51,624 nucleotides of DNA from NCBI RefSeq assembly GCF_902788255.1, contig NZ_CADAJR010000012.1, positions 1 to 51,624 on the forward strand, given 5' to 3'. Origin of the DNA: an uncultured Methanobrevibacter sp. Its GTDB lineage: Archaea > Methanobacteriota > Methanobacteria > Methanobacteriales > Methanobacteriaceae. Below the pieces are notes generated by a model. That model searched no databases, was not told where the DNA came from, and saw only the letters and a program-made list of their open reading frames with translations. How positions within the stretch are numbered: position 1 is the stretch's first letter; each line of letters begins with the position of its first letter. Positions 17,603-26,026 of this stretch are shown one piece after another. A program made the translations under genes and the position numbers.

Positions 17603-17809
17603 ATGGCCAATGTTAATAATACCTCATCCTATATGGATGAAGAAAAAAAGAAAATTATACAAGAGTCCAATTATACCTATAGAGATGCTCTTGAAGTATC
17701 AGCTTTTCTTATTGAAACCGGTAAGTTTGAAAGACACTATAAAGAAATGAAAATACATGATTTGAAAAAGGAACTTGCCGAACTGGATGAAAAAGAACAG
17801 CAACAATAA
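17603..17809 (+). CDS. Small ribbon-helix-helix-like protein 1
   Basis: The 68-residue protein shares the pattern EExxxxIIQESNYTYRDALEVSAFLIETG with the next gene. The shape (a short strand, then two helices with an IxES-x-Y-x-DA core) suggests a ribbon-helix-helix DNA-binding fold, but the N-terminal strand is weak. TATA-like TTTATATAA at 17,546-17,554 and AGGTTG before the ATG support expression. It lies between the lysin and terminase genes. A regulator of the packaging genes is a reasonable guess. Confidence 0.55.
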   Translation: MANVNNTSSYMDEEKKKIIQESNYTYRDALEVSAFLIETGKFERHYKEMKIHDLKKELAELDEKEQQQ

Positions 17810-17947
17810 AACTTCAAAAAATAAATCTCCAGGATAATGCTCTTAATAAAAAACTTATTTTGTATCGTGTAAGTAATAATTTTATTATTACTTATATATT
17901 TTTTTATAATAAACTTTTATATATAATACATAATAAATATATGTATT

Positions 17948-18196
17948 ATGATAACCGAAAAAACCAACATCAGCGCAAGAGTGGATATAACACTCAAAAA
18001 AATAGTAGAAGAATCAACCTTCAACCATAAAGATGCCTACGAGCTTGGAGCAAAACTGATAGCTATCGGGGATGCAGAAGAAACCATGGAGATAATTGAC
18101 TCAGATCCAGTTCTTCAGAAATTAATAAAACAAAACGAATACAAAATAATCCAAGCCAAAAAGGAACAGCTGGAAAAAGAATTAAGAGATTTATAG
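17948..18196 (+). CDS. Small ribbon-helix-helix-like protein 2, apparently leaderless mRNA
   Basis: The 82-residue protein starts NISARVDITLKKIVEESTF, a typical beta strand plus helix of ribbon-helix-helix regulators, then has the DAYELGAKLIAIGDAEE segment shared with the preceding small protein. The C-terminus is a charged helix. A TATA box (CTTTTATATATAAT, about 17,913-17,927) ends only about 20 bases before the ATG and there is no ribosome-binding site, so transcription probably starts at or near the ATG. It is followed by terminase small subunit after ten bases with GGAGG between, so the promoter also serves terminase. Confidence 0.65.
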   Translation: MITEKTNISARVDITLKKIVEESTFNHKDAYELGAKLIAIGDAEETMEIIDSDPVLQKLIKQNEYKIIQAKKEQLEKELRDL

Positions 18197-18206
18197 GAGG
18201 TAACCT

Positions 18207-19016
18207 ATGGATCGTGTAAATTCAGATGAAAGCTATTTTTTAGAAAAGCATGAACAGGAAATAATCAACTGCTGCAAAAAGGCAATGAGCAACAAGGAAG
18301 TCATAGAATTATTAAAAACAAAATATGGCCGTGAAATCCCACTCACAACATATAGAAAATTCAAAGCCCGATTAAAACTGACAAAAGGAGATTTCCTGGA
18401 AACACTTCTTGATGAAATCAAGGTAATGAAAACTCAAGGAGCAACAGATGAAAGCGTCAGAAGATGGCTGGCAGAAGAACATGAATTCGAAGTAAGCAGA
18501 GCAACATTTTCAAGATTCAAAAAGAAATACAATTTAATTGACACAGAAAAAGACTCAAGAGCAAGAGATAAAGAAGCATTAACCAATAGGGCCATTGCTC
18601 AAAAACAAATAACAGATAATAACGTTCACGAGGACAATATCGATTTAGCTATTGACAACATTCTTCAGCAACAGGTTACAGACATCAAAACGGGACTTGA
18701 AAATCTGGACAAGATTACCAAGAATGCTGTATGCATTGAAATCGACTTTGAAAAACTAGACCATGAAATACGACACAACGCCAATGAAAAAAGCCTAGCG
18801 AGATATCTGCTTGACTTAACAGAATTGAAAATAAGATATCTTGAATTGTCCGTTAAAGCATTTGACGCTAAAAACAAATTATTCAAAGATGAAATGGACA
18901 GACTATTCAAAAATAGAGTTTTAGAATTGGAAGATAAGAAAATTGAAATATCACAAAAGGACATGATGAGAGAAATTGAAATCCTTGCAAAACAAATAGA
19001 TGATAACGATGTATGA
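18207..19016 (+). CDS. Terminase small subunit-like protein
   Basis: The 269-residue protein lies directly before and overlaps the large terminase gene. Its N-terminal part has two helix-turn-helix-like repeats (about residues 18-55 and 72-112), each with an 'EVxELLKxKYxxEIxxxTYxxFKxx' type layout. The C-terminal half is a long charged helical region, suited to oligomerisation. This matches the role of a small terminase in recognising viral DNA and handing it to the large subunit. Identity rests on position and the HTH pattern. Confidence 0.7.
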   Translation: MDRVNSDESYFLEKHEQEIINCCKKAMSNKEVIELLKTKYGREIPLTTYRKFKARLKLTKGDFLETLLDEIKVMKTQGATDESVRRWLAEEHEFEVSRATFSRFKKKYNLIDTEKDSRARDKEALTNRAIAQKQITDNNVHEDNIDLAIDNILQQQVTDIKTGLENLDKITKNAVCIEIDFEKLDHEIRHNANEKSLARYLLDLTELKIRYLELSVKAFDAKNKLFKDEMDRLFKNRVLELEDKKIEISQKDMMREIEILAKQIDDNDV

Positions 19017-20418
19017 TGAAAACGGCAAATTCCATCTTGACGCTAAAGACAAAGCTATTCTTCAGAAATGTGTATATGAAAATCCATATATACCTTTCTC
19101 TCCATTTCCAAAACAGGCTGAGATGATACTGGCTACAGAAAAGGAAGTTCTGATTGGTGGTGCCGCTGGAGGTTCCAAATCAACAAGTCTTTTAATGAGA
19201 GCTTTGTTCTATGTCCAGGATGATGCCAATGAATATCACGCACTGATATTGAGACGTACTTTATCTGACTTGAAGCGTAAAGGAGCTTTAATACACAAAG
19301 CAAGTCAGTGGTTAAATCGAAAGGAAATTCAAAATAATCCAAGCATCAGACCAAAGTGGGATGGAACAGAACATTCATGGACATTTCCCAACGGAAATTC
19401 ACTGACCTTTGGATATTTGAGAAATATCAATGACCTTGATACATATCAGGGTTCAGAATATCAGTTCATAGGAATAGATGAGCTGACACAACTTGAAAGA
19501 TTCAAATACATTTATATGCGTTCTCGTGTAAGAAAAACAAAAGACAATAAGCTTCCAACACAGTTAATGTGTTCAAGCAATCCCGGTAAGCGTGGAAACA
19601 AATGGGTAAGAGAAAGGTTCATTGAAAAGATTGATGAAGACATTCAGGATAAATCACAAATCAGATTCATCAGCTCCAGCTATTTGGATAATATCTATCT
19701 GGACAGAAAAGACTACGAGGAATACTTAATGGGTCTTGATAGAGTTACAAGGGAGCAGTTAATGAACGGAAACTGGTATGCTTCAGTTAAAGGTCAGTTA
19801 TTCGATGAATCAGACTTCCACCTACTCTCTTATGATGAATACATGAAAATACCAATCGTTAAAGTAATCAGGTATTGGGATCTTGCTGCAACTGAAGTAT
19901 TGAATGATGACAAACTGAAAAGTAGTGATCCGGATTATACTGCAGGAGTCATGTTAGCTAAAGATCTAAACGGCAACATTTACATTTTGGATTCATATGA
20001 ATTTCAGCTTGAGTCAAGAAACTTGATCAATGAAATTATCAATACTGCAGCACGTGACAAGGCCGATATCCAATATATTGAACTTGATGGAAGCACAGGT
20101 AAAAACTTTGGATTGCTTATCATTGATGAGCTGACAAGAAGAGGTTTTGCTACAGGTACTGGTAACTCAAGAGAGAATAAGGTTGACCGTGCTAGAAGAG
20201 TTTCAGCAGATATTCAAAAGAATGGAATTTTCCTAGTTGGAAAGAATCGGACAGGGTTCACGAAAAAATGGGCGATGGAATTTCTGGAAAAAATAACTGC
20301 GTATCCCAATGAAGCTATTCACGATGACTGTGTAGTGGCCTTCACTGGAGGTTATGAAAAAATAGTTTCTGAAGCTCAAACAAGGAGAGTTAATGTTGAT
20401 AAATGGTATTCTACATAA
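19000..20418 (+). CDS. Terminase large subunit
   Basis: The 472-residue packaging ATPase and nuclease has an N-terminal ATPase with Walker A GGAAGGSKS (about 53-61), Walker B FIGIDEL (about 155-161) and the coupling motif CSSNPG (near 190). The C-terminal RNase H-like nuclease has its acidic residues in YWDLAAT (near 293), ELDGSTG (near 364) and HDDCVVAF (near 441). Length is normal for a phage terminase. The start overlaps the small subunit by 17 bases; both ATG 19,000 and ATG 19,009 are possible. No portal gene follows, which is unusual. Confidence 0.9.
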   Translation: MITMYDENGKFHLDAKDKAILQKCVYENPYIPFSPFPKQAEMILATEKEVLIGGAAGGSKSTSLLMRALFYVQDDANEYHALILRRTLSDLKRKGALIHKASQWLNRKEIQNNPSIRPKWDGTEHSWTFPNGNSLTFGYLRNINDLDTYQGSEYQFIGIDELTQLERFKYIYMRSRVRKTKDNKLPTQLMCSSNPGKRGNKWVRERFIEKIDEDIQDKSQIRFISSSYLDNIYLDRKDYEEYLMGLDRVTREQLMNGNWYASVKGQLFDESDFHLLSYDEYMKIPIVKVIRYWDLAATEVLNDDKLKSSDPDYTAGVMLAKDLNGNIYILDSYEFQLESRNLINEIINTAARDKADIQYIELDGSTGKNFGLLIIDELTRRGFATGTGNSRENKVDRARRVSADIQKNGIFLVGKNRTGFTKKWAMEFLEKITAYPNEAIHDDCVVAFTGGYEKIVSEAQTRRVNVDKWYST

Positions 20419-20499
20419 ATAATAACAATCAGTTATTGGAATAACATTGGGATAAGTTTGGAAAATGATTTAAATATTGTTTTGTAACATAGTATTACC

Positions 20500-20656
20500 A
20501 TGGAGATTCTAGAAATTAAAGTTTTAAAAGAAATCATTGAAAAAGTACCTGAAGATTATCAAATTGAAGTTACAAGTGGAAAAAAATGTTTTTAAACTTT
20601 GTGACCAGTTTGAAATTGATGTAGCTGAAAAAAGAATTAGATTCAAGAAATATTAA
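20500..20656 (+). pseudogene. Small frameshifted viral gene after terminase
   Basis: An ATG at 20,500 opens MEILEIKVLKEIIEKVPEDY, continues to a stop in the run of A after 20,580, and one frame over continues as FKLCDQFEIDVAEKRIRFKKY to a TAA at 20,654-20,656. Joined, the two frames give a small protein of about 51 residues. A single base change in the A-run would restore it. Sequencing error is a real alternative. Confidence 0.45.
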
Positions 20657-20703
20657 ACTTGAATGTGTTATTCTTTTTCCAATAGCTACTTTTTTTATTA
20701 TTC

Positions 20704-21114
20704 CTAACCAAAATCATTGGCTCGCTTTTTTAAAATTCTTATTATATTATTTTCAGTTCTTCTTAATTCACGAATTATTGTTTCAGTATCTGTTATCTCC
20801 TGAAGGATTATATCATAATTTAATCCAACCTGCACATCTTCCGGTTTTAGTATATCTTCACCTCTTGCATTCTTTTTAGGTATTTTTTTTAATCTTCCAT
20901 CAATAGCTACTGTTTCAGTATATATTCCATTTTTGATTTCAGATAATATTTGGAAGTAGTCTTGTTTTCTTTGATGTAGACTTTCTAATCTATTCAACTC
21001 ATAACTTATTTGATAAGATACTTGTTTGAGTTTTTCATTAAATGGTATCCAAAATTCACATCTGTTTTTGTTTTTACAGATTTCATGATTCGGATAACAA
21101 TCACATCTAAACAT
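20704..21114 (-). CDS. Last gene of the early operon, Cys-rich N-terminus, unknown function
   Basis: The 136-residue protein begins MFRCDCYPNHEIC followed by KNKNRCEF, a cluster of four Cys and a His that could bind zinc, and continues as a long charged helix with coiled-coil character. I choose ATG 21,114, as the upstream TTG (21,135) would overlap its likely ribosome-binding region GAGCTGAT. It is downstream of the helicase gene on the same strand, but is separated from it by a repeat-rich region that may be an origin or operator. Function unknown. Confidence 0.6.
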   Translation of the reverse strand: MFRCDCYPNHEICKNKNRCEFWIPFNEKLKQVSYQISYELNRLESLHQRKQDYFQILSEIKNGIYTETVAIDGRLKKIPKKNARGEDILKPEDVQVGLNYDIILQEITDTETIIRELRRTENNIIRILKKRANDFG

Positions 21115-21136
21115 AATTATCAGCTCGTTATTCAAA

Positions 21137-21377
21137 GTTACCCAGTTACCCAGTTACCTACCAAAAATAAAGTTACCTTGTTACCTAGTTACTTGCTAAA
21201 AACTTATTTCGTGTCACTTATAGTCACCTCCACAAAACGGCAAAAGTAACTTCAAAATTCAAAAAAATAAAATAACTTTAGAATCATTTATTTTTAAAAC
21301 AAACAATTCTCAGATAGTTAAAATTTATCAGTGATGTTACTTGCACCTTCAGGTAACTTCAAGTAACTTCAGGTAAC
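21137..21377. repeat. Iteron-like GTTACC repeats, candidate replication origin or operator
   Basis: Two triplets of GTTACC lie on the + strand with exact 8-base spacing, at 21,137, 21,145, 21,153 and at 21,172, 21,180, 21,188 (the last GTTACT). Towards the helicase gene the same word recurs: GTAACTT at 21,246, GTTACTTG at 21,336, then GGTAAC or AGTAAC in the opposite orientation with exact 10-base spacing at 21,353, 21,363 and 21,373. The array fills the gap between the helicase stop codon and the next gene. Regular repeats beside a replication helicase resemble iterons bound by an initiator. They could also be an operator for the 136-residue gene. Confidence 0.65.
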
Positions 21378-21378
21378 A

Positions 21379-23394
21379 TTATTGATTGGTCTCCTTTTCT
21401 GTTAGATTAGGATATAAGAATGTTAAAAACTTATCAAAACTAACGATCATTACTTTTGTTAATTTATCCAATCTGACTGGCTTGTATTGCCAACCTAATA
21501 ACTCAGCAATACCTTTTAAGTCATAGCATATTTCATCTGCATCATTCAATGCCTTTTTAAGACCTCTTGTAAAACAAACATAGTCTTTACCCTCTCTACT
21601 GTGATGCAGCACCATATATGGGATTAAGCGCTCGTTAATGATGTTAAAGACACGTTCATAAAAATCATTAGAGTTTTTAACTGAATCGGTAAAGTAATCT
21701 GATTGTCTAACCGGATATCCGTCTTCAGCCGAATAAACCTTGATGTTTTTATTGTGCCTGTTGATTTCATCTATGAAAAACATTCTTAACCTCTCAATCT
21801 CTTCATCATCCAAGTCCTCAAGTGTTATTGATTGTACAAATTCCAATAGCCAATCAGGACAGTTACGTTCGCAGTCAGCATATGCCCTCATGATTAAAGC
21901 ATTGGACAGATCCTGCCATGGCAATCTTAAAAGTCCAATATCTTCATTTATCTCATTGACTACAAAGTCTGCAAGATATTTCAAACGATGAAAAAGACAT
22001 ATGTCTGGGGAGTCCATCCTGTAATGTTCCATGAAAACTTTTTTTTCATCCTCCGATTTCTTCTCACTGTGAGAATACATCAGCTGAACAAATCTTCTTG
22101 TCAGTCCTTCGATATTTGGCAATGCACTGTTGGAAGTAAAGGACACTGTAGATAATGCAAGAATAGTGGCCAGGTTTCTGCCTTCATATCTTCTTCTTGC
22201 ATTGGTTCGCTCAACACATGTTTTCAATGTTTCAACACAGCTTCTGCTGTTGAATACTCCTGCAGGTTCATTGACGATCAATCCAAATGTTGATTTGCTT
22301 ATTTGTGCACCAATTCTTGGAACGGTATCAAATTCACTTCCACCAATATCTGTTTCACTGTCAGGCTCGCCGTAGAAGTATGCACCAATACGGGCAATTG
22401 TAGTCTTACCTGAACCTCCTTTTCCAAAGTGGAACATGTAAGGTATTAGATTTTCCAAAGGCAATCCCATTTGTTTTTTGGCAAATCCGAATGGTGCAAT
22501 CATTGCGTGCTTTAATGTTGTTGCAAGCTTTGCTTCCTGACCTTTGAAGAACTGTTCCAAATCCTCAATCAAATCAAGAGCAATATTTAATTTATCAATG
22601 TCTACTGGCTTTAATTCAAAATCAACAATTGTTAAACTATCGTTTTCGCTATTATAATAGAAACCTGGTGTTTCAATATCATTTTTAAATATTGCCAAGT
22701 TATTCTCAATAGCTATTTGAATCAAACCTGCCACAACTCCCTTGAAATTCTTTGGAGAAAGGACATAACCATGTTCTGAGAGATAATGTTCTATTTCTGA
22801 AATCCCCATATCTGAAGTTTTGAAATGATTATCCTTTGAAGAAGTCCATTCTATAGTAAATGTTCTTCCGGCCTCACTTATCGGATTGTCATGTATTGTA
22901 ATCTGTAAAGGATAGCAGAGAAGAACTCTGGTATAGTCAGCTACTTCAATTCCTTTTCTCCAGTCTATTGTCTGTACAGTAACTTCATTGTTCCTGTAGT
23001 CCATCACCATATATTTGCTTGATCCAGTCTGCAGCTTGTAAATTCTGTTGGTATCATAAGGTATGATTACCTTATTCAATTCACGTCTAACCTCAAGACT
23101 GGTCTTTTTATCATATTTGTCTGAAATAAACTGTTCAATTCCTTTAAGGCCACTGTTGGGATTTTCCTCACATGCATAAATGTCATCGAACAGTTTTATG
23201 ATTTCAGCTAATGTTTTCTCATGAGAAGGAAGCTGGTTGTATAATTCTATTAGAATTTTTTCAACAACCTCAATGTCAGTACCCTGCATATAGAATGCAC
23301 TGATTATGTTTTTAAAATACATTAACTCATCAGAGGGTTTATAGACATGCTCAATAGCTTTTTTAATTAATTTAGCTGAACTTCCTTCATCCAT
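21379..23394 (-). CDS. Replicative helicase of the virus (SF3/DUF927-like ATPase)
   Basis: The 671-residue protein has an uncharacterised N-terminal half and an ATPase domain starting near residue 305. Walker A is FGKGGSGKTT (about 323-332), a Walker B-like LIVNEPAG follows near 368, and a likely arginine finger TRRF is near 430. This layout resembles the DUF927-like and SF3 helicase domains of phage and plasmid replication proteins. I find no archaeal-eukaryal or TOPRIM primase motif in the N-terminal half, so priming activity is unproven. It follows the 166-residue gene by 16 bases and has AGGTATTG as ribosome-binding site. The iteron-like array starts immediately after its stop codon. Confidence 0.78.
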   Translation of the reverse strand: MDEGSSAKLIKKAIEHVYKPSDELMYFKNIISAFYMQGTDIEVVEKILIELYNQLPSHEKTLAEIIKLFDDIYACEENPNSGLKGIEQFISDKYDKKTSLEVRRELNKVIIPYDTNRIYKLQTGSSKYMVMDYRNNEVTVQTIDWRKGIEVADYTRVLLCYPLQITIHDNPISEAGRTFTIEWTSSKDNHFKTSDMGISEIEHYLSEHGYVLSPKNFKGVVAGLIQIAIENNLAIFKNDIETPGFYYNSENDSLTIVDFELKPVDIDKLNIALDLIEDLEQFFKGQEAKLATTLKHAMIAPFGFAKKQMGLPLENLIPYMFHFGKGGSGKTTIARIGAYFYGEPDSETDIGGSEFDTVPRIGAQISKSTFGLIVNEPAGVFNSRSCVETLKTCVERTNARRRYEGRNLATILALSTVSFTSNSALPNIEGLTRRFVQLMYSHSEKKSEDEKKVFMEHYRMDSPDICLFHRLKYLADFVVNEINEDIGLLRLPWQDLSNALIMRAYADCERNCPDWLLEFVQSITLEDLDDEEIERLRMFFIDEINRHNKNIKVYSAEDGYPVRQSDYFTDSVKNSNDFYERVFNIINERLIPYMVLHHSREGKDYVCFTRGLKKALNDADEICYDLKGIAELLGWQYKPVRLDKLTKVMIVSFDKFLTFLYPNLTEKETNQ

Positions 23395-23410
23395 TTTTCA
23401 ATACCTATCG

Positions 23411-23911
23411 TTATTGTACTTTAACATCCCTCACAATGAAACTGTAGTATACATAGCTTCCGGATTTTTCCTTAACTTGTATTGTCATCTCACCTAATCT
23501 GTTTACGAATTCACGGTATTCGGCAAGATTGGCATTTCTCAGGATATTTGATTTGCCAACACTTCCAGGATTTTCCAATTCAAGAATACTGGTAATGAAG
23601 TCAAAGAGCACGCTACCTTTTCTGATGTTCTTGTGGATGTCCCCATCGTTTTTAAGGTTGACATTGATTTCAACGTATAATTGCTCATCATCTTTGAATA
23701 TGAACAATTTAAATCTGTTTACTGTTTTTTCCTCACCGTTATCATCAAAGGTGTATGAGGTAACAGAAGACATTTCAGGTCTGCCGGTGATTAAGGTTCC
23801 ATCCTGGAAATCTTTTAGTTCTGCTTTTTCATATCCGTCTGGAATATCTACAATTTCTTCATAATCAAGTTGTGTACCTGTGAATATTGTTTGTTTGGAA
23901 TTAAAACTCAT
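23411..23911 (-). CDS. Early viral protein, possibly single-strand DNA binding
   Basis: The 166-residue protein is beta-rich with alternating hydrophobic residues in FKLFIFKDDEQLYVEINVNL and a C-terminal VYYSFIVRDVKVQ strand, which would fit an OB fold. It sits between the presumed recombination protein and the helicase in the early operon, a common place for a single-strand DNA-binding protein. No motif proves it. The AGGAGAT ribosome-binding site is strong. Confidence 0.55.
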   Translation of the reverse strand: MSFNSKQTIFTGTQLDYEEIVDIPDGYEKAELKDFQDGTLITGRPEMSSVTSYTFDDNGEEKTVNRFKLFIFKDDEQLYVEINVNLKNDGDIHKNIRKGSVLFDFITSILELENPGSVGKSNILRNANLAEYREFVNRLGEMTIQVKEKSGSYVYYSFIVRDVKVQ

Positions 23912-23934
23912 TTAAATATCTCCTAAAAAATTAT

Positions 23935-24495
23935 TTAAGAGGAATTATCCTCTTTTAGAAATTTTGATTGGTTAACAATTTTTTCTGCTGACATTTCTTC
24001 AGCACTAACTTCTCCAGCCCCAATAAGTTCAGCTATTGCACGATTGGTTGCACGTGTTTTAGCGGTGGACATTATAGTGTGGTCTGAAACTTTATCTTTT
24101 CCTTTTTCAGACCTGGAGCATAATGCATCTGATTCAACGCTTCTACCGTTAGGTAATGTTGCTCTAACACAGTAGTAGGCTTCACGTACTCTTCCCATTT
24201 TTGTTCTTTCGATTTCACGATCAACAATGTGGGTGTCAACATTGAATGCACGTGAGAGTTTCTGCCATGCTGATTTTTTCTTGAAGTGTCTTTTCACTTT
24301 AACGTAGTTTCCTTCAGCATCTTTTTCCTTAACGATTATTTCCTGATAATCAGTTTCATTCAACAATCCTTTACAGAGTTTTTGATAAGCGTCCCATTGT
24401 TCGATAGCTACATCAACGTTAGGGACATTATCGACATTAACAATTCCGGTTTCTTTGGAAACTTCTGGACTTTCTATAATTTCGGCTTTTACCAT
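23935..24495 (-). CDS. Early viral protein, possible recombination or annealing protein
   Basis: The 186-residue protein has a disordered N-terminus and a conserved-looking C-terminal half: YYCVRATLPNGRSVESDALC, then DHTIMSTAKTRATNRAIAEL and IGAGEVSAEE. The TAKTRATNRAI segment resembles the (A/T)-x-TRA-xx-RA(L/I) motif found in Rad52/ERF/RecT-type single-strand annealing proteins and in related archaeal viral proteins of unknown function. A role in viral recombination is plausible and unproven. AAGGTGATATAAA precedes the ATG. It is co-transcribed with the 166-residue protein and the helicase. Confidence 0.55.
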   Translation of the reverse strand: MVKAEIIESPEVSKETGIVNVDNVPNVDVAIEQWDAYQKLCKGLLNETDYQEIIVKEKDAEGNYVKVKRHFKKKSAWQKLSRAFNVDTHIVDREIERTKMGRVREAYYCVRATLPNGRSVESDALCSRSEKGKDKVSDHTIMSTAKTRATNRAIAELIGAGEVSAEEMSAEKIVNQSKFLKEDNSS

Positions 24496-24509
24496 TTTAT
24501 ATCACCTTT

Positions 24510-24644
24510 TTATATTGCTGCGGTTGTTGTTGCAATCCCAATCCATCCGATAGCTATAGCAAACACTATACTTCCCATCCAGATTAATTTTGGATTCGGA
24601 TTTATAGGTTCTTCTTTAGGATATAATCTTGCTGGCTTAGACAT
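24510..24644 (-). CDS. Very small membrane protein in the early operon
   Basis: This 44-residue gene has ATG at 24,644 and TAA at 24,510-24,512. It encodes a Pro-rich start (MSKPARLYPKEEPINPNPK) and one membrane segment (IWMGSIVFAIAIGWIGIATT). Its start overlaps the stop of the preceding gene, and GGAG lies about 12 bases upstream. The single-span design and coupled start suggest a real gene of unknown role. Confidence 0.6.
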   Translation of the reverse strand: MSKPARLYPKEEPINPNPKLIWMGSIVFAIAIGWIGIATTTAAI

Positions 24645-24960
24645 TCTTTCCAGCTCCTTTGTTTTTCCTAAATCCTACAATGAAAGCTTCACCTCTTCTG
24701 AATTTCACAAATCCAATATCACCTTTACATGCATAGTGCATTAGTGACAATAGTTTTGCATGAATTTGGGTTACGTATGCCTTTTCTCTTCCCATCACCA
24801 GTACGGTTCCGTTATCGTCAATGTGAAGGATAACTTGCTCCACATCAGCTTTAGCAACTTTGATCTCACCTTTGTGGGTTAATATTCCATGATAGTTGTC
24901 CTCGAACTGGTTGACGGTAGGTTCGGGGTTAATTTTCGGATATGGTGAATAGCTATTCAT
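24637..24960 (-). CDS. Early viral protein, unknown function
   Basis: The 107-residue protein has a Pro- and Asn-rich N-terminus (residues 1-20), then a compact mixed alpha/beta part (ILTHKGEIKVAKADVEQVIL, HAKLLSLMHYACKGDIGFVK) and a basic end (FRKNKGAGKNV). It starts one codon-width after the 34-residue gene and overlaps the 44-residue gene by eight bases. No family recognised. Confidence 0.6.
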   Translation of the reverse strand: MNSYSPYPKINPEPTVNQFEDNYHGILTHKGEIKVAKADVEQVILHIDDNGTVLVMGREKAYVTQIHAKLLSLMHYACKGDIGFVKFRRGEAFIVGFRKNKGAGKNV

Positions 24961-24962
24961 TT

Positions 24963-25067
24963 CTATTCTCCACTATTTTGGATTTCTCCAAATACGTTCA
25001 TTATGTCATCCCACACGTCTTTCGGTACTAGGACGTGGGTTACTCCATTTACTTCTTGTTCTAACAT
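24963..25067 (-). CDS. Very small early gene, 34 residues
   Basis: A 34-residue frame runs from ATG 25,067 to TAG 24,963-24,965, with a strong AAAGGAG ribosome-binding site 8-10 bases upstream, and is two bases from the next start. The peptide (MLEQEVNGVTHVLVPKDVWD and on) is acidic and soluble. Its start region, 19 bases, is repeated at 25,507-25,525. Confidence 0.5.
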   Translation of the reverse strand: MLEQEVNGVTHVLVPKDVWDDIMNVFGEIQNSGE

Positions 25068-25080
25068 AGTTTGCAGACTC
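25062..25080. repeat. 19-base direct repeat, copy 1
   Basis: The word TAACATAGTTTGCAGACTC occurs here and again at 25,507-25,525. In this copy it spans the start codon and ribosome-binding region of the 34-residue gene. The second copy also contains an ATG in the same place but lacks the full GGAG. Confidence 0.7.
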
Positions 25081-25118
25081 CTTTAATGTTTTTAAATTTA
25101 GTTCAACGGTTTAAGCTA

Positions 25119-25277
25119 TCAGTCCAGTTTCATTATCTTGATTGCGTATGAATCAAAGAATTCCTTTTCATTTCTGAAGTTTTCACTTTCCTGAATCTCA
25201 TCGATAGCTTCTTCAAGTGCCCTGAAATTATTTGAAATTATTATTTCATTTGGCCGGGGTTTTATTATTTCACACAT
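25119..25277 (-). CDS. Very small early gene, 52 residues, first of the early operon
   Basis: A 52-residue frame runs from ATG 25,277 to TGA 25,119-25,121. GGAG lies about 12 bases before the ATG. The product (MCEIIKPRPNEIIISNNFRA, then an acidic helical part) is soluble and unrecognised. It is the most upstream gene of the leftward early operon. Confidence 0.5.
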   Translation of the reverse strand: MCEIIKPRPNEIIISNNFRALEEAIDEIQESENFRNEKEFFDSYAIKIMKLD

Positions 25278-26026
25278 TGTTTTTGATTCTCCATTAGTGC
25301 CCTTAAGGGCTTAGTCATGTTCAACAATCTAAAAACACTGTGGCCAGGAATCTTTTGAAAATAAAAATAGTTTTGGTAAAATTAATTTTTCACTCTTTAC
25401 CGAAATATTAGTGTATAATAAGTTTCTTGGTATATAATGTGACAAGTTTTATATATTCTTTAAAATAAACTAGATATTGGGTTAAGTTTTGAAAAGTATT
25501 AATTTTTAACATAGTTTGCAGACTCTGTCGATTATTTTTATTTTTCTTACTGGCCCATTAGGATTATGTTAAAAAATATTAAAAGCTCGTTATTCATTCA
25601 ATATTTTTTTTATAATCCTATTTTTATGATCTGTTTTTTTTGAATTGCTTTTTTTGATATTTTACCTCCATATTTTGAGTTTCAGCCTTTTCTAAAAAAA
25701 AGTTGTACGAGTGTGGAAAATTGTTCTCACTTCGTAAAATTGCTTTCAGTTAGTAATGGCTAATCATAGTTTATTAGTTTTTGTATATAAACATTGTCAT
25801 TTGTTTTTTTATTGTTAAATCGTTCAGTTTTTTTGAAAAAAATTGTGTTCATAAGGCATGTATTTTTGCGATTTTCTGTAAACAGTGAAACACAAAATTG
25901 TAAGAAAAAGTATCCATTGTATAAAATTAAAATTAGAATATTTCAATAATTACTGAAAATGTGGTGTTGAAAAAAATAAGAAAAAAATAGTGAAATGTAA
26001 AAATTTCACTTTTAAGTTAAACCTGA
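25278..26026. promoter_or_regulatory. Long non-coding region with the early-operon promoter
   Basis: This 750-base region, between the early operon and the integrase gene (both leftward), has no convincing gene. On the minus strand a TATA-like ATATATAAAAC at about 25,448-25,458 could start the early operon. A 34-codon frame beginning in the repeat at 25,507-25,525 lacks a ribosome-binding site. This is where a lysogeny regulator would be expected, but I see none. Confidence 0.45.
25507..25525. repeat. 19-base direct repeat, copy 2
   Basis: Identical to 25,062-25,080. It probably marks a duplication that left a gene start behind, or a shared operator. Confidence 0.7.

Noticed and set aside
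21137-21377. CRISPR array
   Set aside because: Repeat units are only 6-8 bases with no unique spacers of regular length.
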